From contig VBJK01000376.1 of the NCBI GenBank assembly GCA_005879655.1, positions 1 to 5,723 on the forward strand: DNA of 5,723 bases, given 5' to 3'. The position numbers were made by a program, and so were the translations under genes. The stretch comes from Chloroflexota bacterium. GTDB taxonomy: Bacteria; Chloroflexota; Ktedonobacteria; Ktedonobacterales; Ktedonobacteraceae. Shown piece by piece: positions 5,266-5,723 of this stretch (the first letter of the stretch is position 1; each line of letters begins with the position of its first letter). Under the pieces are notes generated by a model that worked only from the letters and a program-made list of their open reading frames with translations, ran no database searches and had not been told where the DNA came from.

Positions 5266-5411
5266 TGGCAGACCGAGCTTGCTCCTATCGACTTCGGCGC
5301 GATAGCCCGTAATGACACCTGCTCGCTATAAGAGAGACGGGCATTTTCTTGTAATTCTTGCAGGAGCAACCAGCCAGTCGCATCCAGCAACTTTTCAATT
5401 TCTAAGGTCAT
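5262..5411 (-). CDS. N-terminal fragment of the Lrp/AsnC-type regulator
   Basis: Encodes 49 residues: 30 genuine Lrp N-terminal residues (first helix of the DNA-binding domain) followed by 19 residues of frameshifted sequence ending in TGA at 5262-5264. AGGA lies about 10 nt before ATG 5411. The frame is open further upstream to 5489, but that sequence overlaps the promoter and does not resemble an Lrp extension. Unlikely to make a functional protein. Confidence 0.45.
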   Translation of the reverse strand: MTLEIEKLLDATGWLLLQELQENARLSYSEQVSLRAIAPKSIGASSVCQ

Positions 5412-5471
5412 GCTCCATTTTTCCTTTCGTATCACAAGTGAAACAGCGCAAACATTTTGTTTTTCCCCTCC

Positions 5472-5480
5472 ATTGTAGCA
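5472..5480 (-). promoter_or_regulatory. Extended -10 promoter of the Lrp-type gene
   Basis: On the minus strand TGCTACAAT (complement of 5472-5480) is an extended -10 with 5 of 6 hexamer matches. TTGATA lies 20 bp further upstream, too far for an ideal -35. Initiation near 5465 would give a leader of about 54 nt ahead of ATG 5411. Confidence 0.45.
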
Positions 5481-5534
5481 CAAAAGCATGTTACACTTAT
5501 CAACAGAAGAACATCGTTTGACCTAGCAATGATC

Positions 5535-5540
5535 AGGAGG
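5535..5540 (+). promoter_or_regulatory. Strong ribosome binding site of the small membrane protein gene
   Basis: AGGAGG, fully complementary to the 16S rRNA anti-Shine-Dalgarno core, lies 5 nt before ATG 5546. It fixes the start of a gene that is cut by the window end. Confidence 0.7.
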
Positions 5541-5545
5541 ATCTT

Positions 5546-5723
5546 ATGCTCACCATTCTTGTCTACATCCTTATATTGATCATCTTCGATATTGCAGCCC
5601 TGTACTGGGGTTTTAATAGTAGCGATGGACCTGAGAGTTCGGAGTGGCGGCGTAGACAACAAAACGCTTGGCCCCAGGAGGACTCGCAAACAGGGTCGAT
5701 GGTGCCTCTTACATCAGCGTATT
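5546..5723 (+). CDS. Small single-pass membrane protein of unknown function (3' end beyond window)
   Basis: The first 59 codons of an open frame that runs off the window. Residues ~2-21 ('LTILVYILILIIFDIAALYW') form one strongly hydrophobic helix with no positive residue before it. After it come 'GFNSSDGPESSEW', a basic patch 'RRR' near 40-42, and a polar, Gln/Ser-rich, probably disordered tail. The pattern of an N-terminal helix followed by 'WGF-SxDG--SxEW' resembles short hypothetical proteins of Chloroflexota (recollection). No enzymatic motif is visible. It is divergent from the Lrp-type gene, and the start choice is secure because of AGGAGG upstream. The promoter must lie within 5412-5534; no convincing hexamer pair was found. 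Confidence 0.7.
   Translation, partial: MLTILVYILILIIFDIAALYWGFNSSDGPESSEWRRRQQNAWPQEDSQTGSMVPLTSAY

Larger units (their letters stand above)
4987..5411 (-). pseudogene. Lrp/AsnC-family regulator with the helix-turn-helix deleted out of frame
   Basis: The gene starts at ATG 5411 with the classic Lrp N-terminus 'MTLEIEKLLDATGWLLLQEL' up to 'ARLSYSE' (30 residues). In the family this is followed by about 21 residues of recognition helix-turn-helix (LGRRVGLSPPAV-type) ending 'EEAGVI'. Here the frame is lost right after the GAG codon (5322-5324), and the frame one step over continues 'GVITGYRAEVDRSKLGLP' from 5319 directly into the effector-binding RAM domain. The deletion is thus near 64 nt (estimate from the family pattern), leaving an intact hinge and RAM domain. 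With the missing part restored the protein would be ~162 residues, the normal size. The gene has its own extended -10 promoter and converges on the HD-LuxR gene with only 3 bp between stop codons. Confidence 0.75.

Noticed and set aside
5412..5489. Upstream extension of the Lrp-type gene to ATG 5489
   Set aside because: The segment covers the extended -10 promoter and its translation does not resemble an Lrp N-terminus; the family typically starts just before 'LLDATGW'.

Overview
The window looks like a chromosomal accessory stretch from a Chloroflexota bacterium, most probably the Ktedonobacteria class. This is an inference from gene style: a SAM methyltransferase with a 'VLDLGCGPGAWVQDVAF' motif I block, an HD-domain/LuxR fusion regulator, single-domain receivers, an Lrp-type regulator and a small one-helix protein with a 'WGFNSSDG' segment. 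Nothing here (rRNA, tRNA, marker gene) fixes the taxonomy. No CRISPR array, transposase, integrase or RNA gene was found.

Layout. 1-992: a secreted-looking GH18 glycosidase (+) whose translation start is doubtful. 993-1151: a convergent gap full of AT-rich dyads and repeated TGTACATAT / TGTGCACA words. 1152-2054: a class I methyltransferase (-) with a strong promoter (perfect TTGACA, 17-bp spacer) overlapped by a 15-bp palindrome. 2298-2423: a compact GC-rich element, with 12-bp terminal inverted repeats enclosing three hairpins, that resembles a dispersed intergenic repeat. 2484-3031: an extended -10 promoter, a leader with a hairpin, and a complete single-domain receiver (+). 2883-3347: a second receiver (-) that runs into the first, tail to tail, and is degenerate. 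3506-4983: an HD / HD-GYP-like / LuxR regulator (+) split into two frames. 4987-5411: an Lrp/AsnC-type regulator (-) split into two frames. 5546-end: the start of a small membrane-anchored protein (+).

The main observation is local decay in the signalling block (about 2.9-5.4 kb). The second receiver lacks its phosphoacceptor Asp and its C-terminal third. The HD-LuxR gene has lost about 30 codons out of frame, at the place where the N-terminal HD half should have its GYP-like segment. The Lrp gene has lost about 21 codons out of frame, removing almost exactly the DNA-binding helix-turn-helix. All three lesions lie in adjacent genes while their starts, ribosome binding sites and remaining domains are well kept. 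That suggests recent decay or a domain-separating rearrangement rather than ancient junk; assembly error is the alternative to exclude.

If intact, the block would have been a small sensory/regulatory cassette: stand-alone receivers relaying phosphotransfer, an HD-domain LuxR regulator and an amino-acid-responsive Lrp regulator. The flanking glycosidase and methyltransferase have no evident functional link to it.
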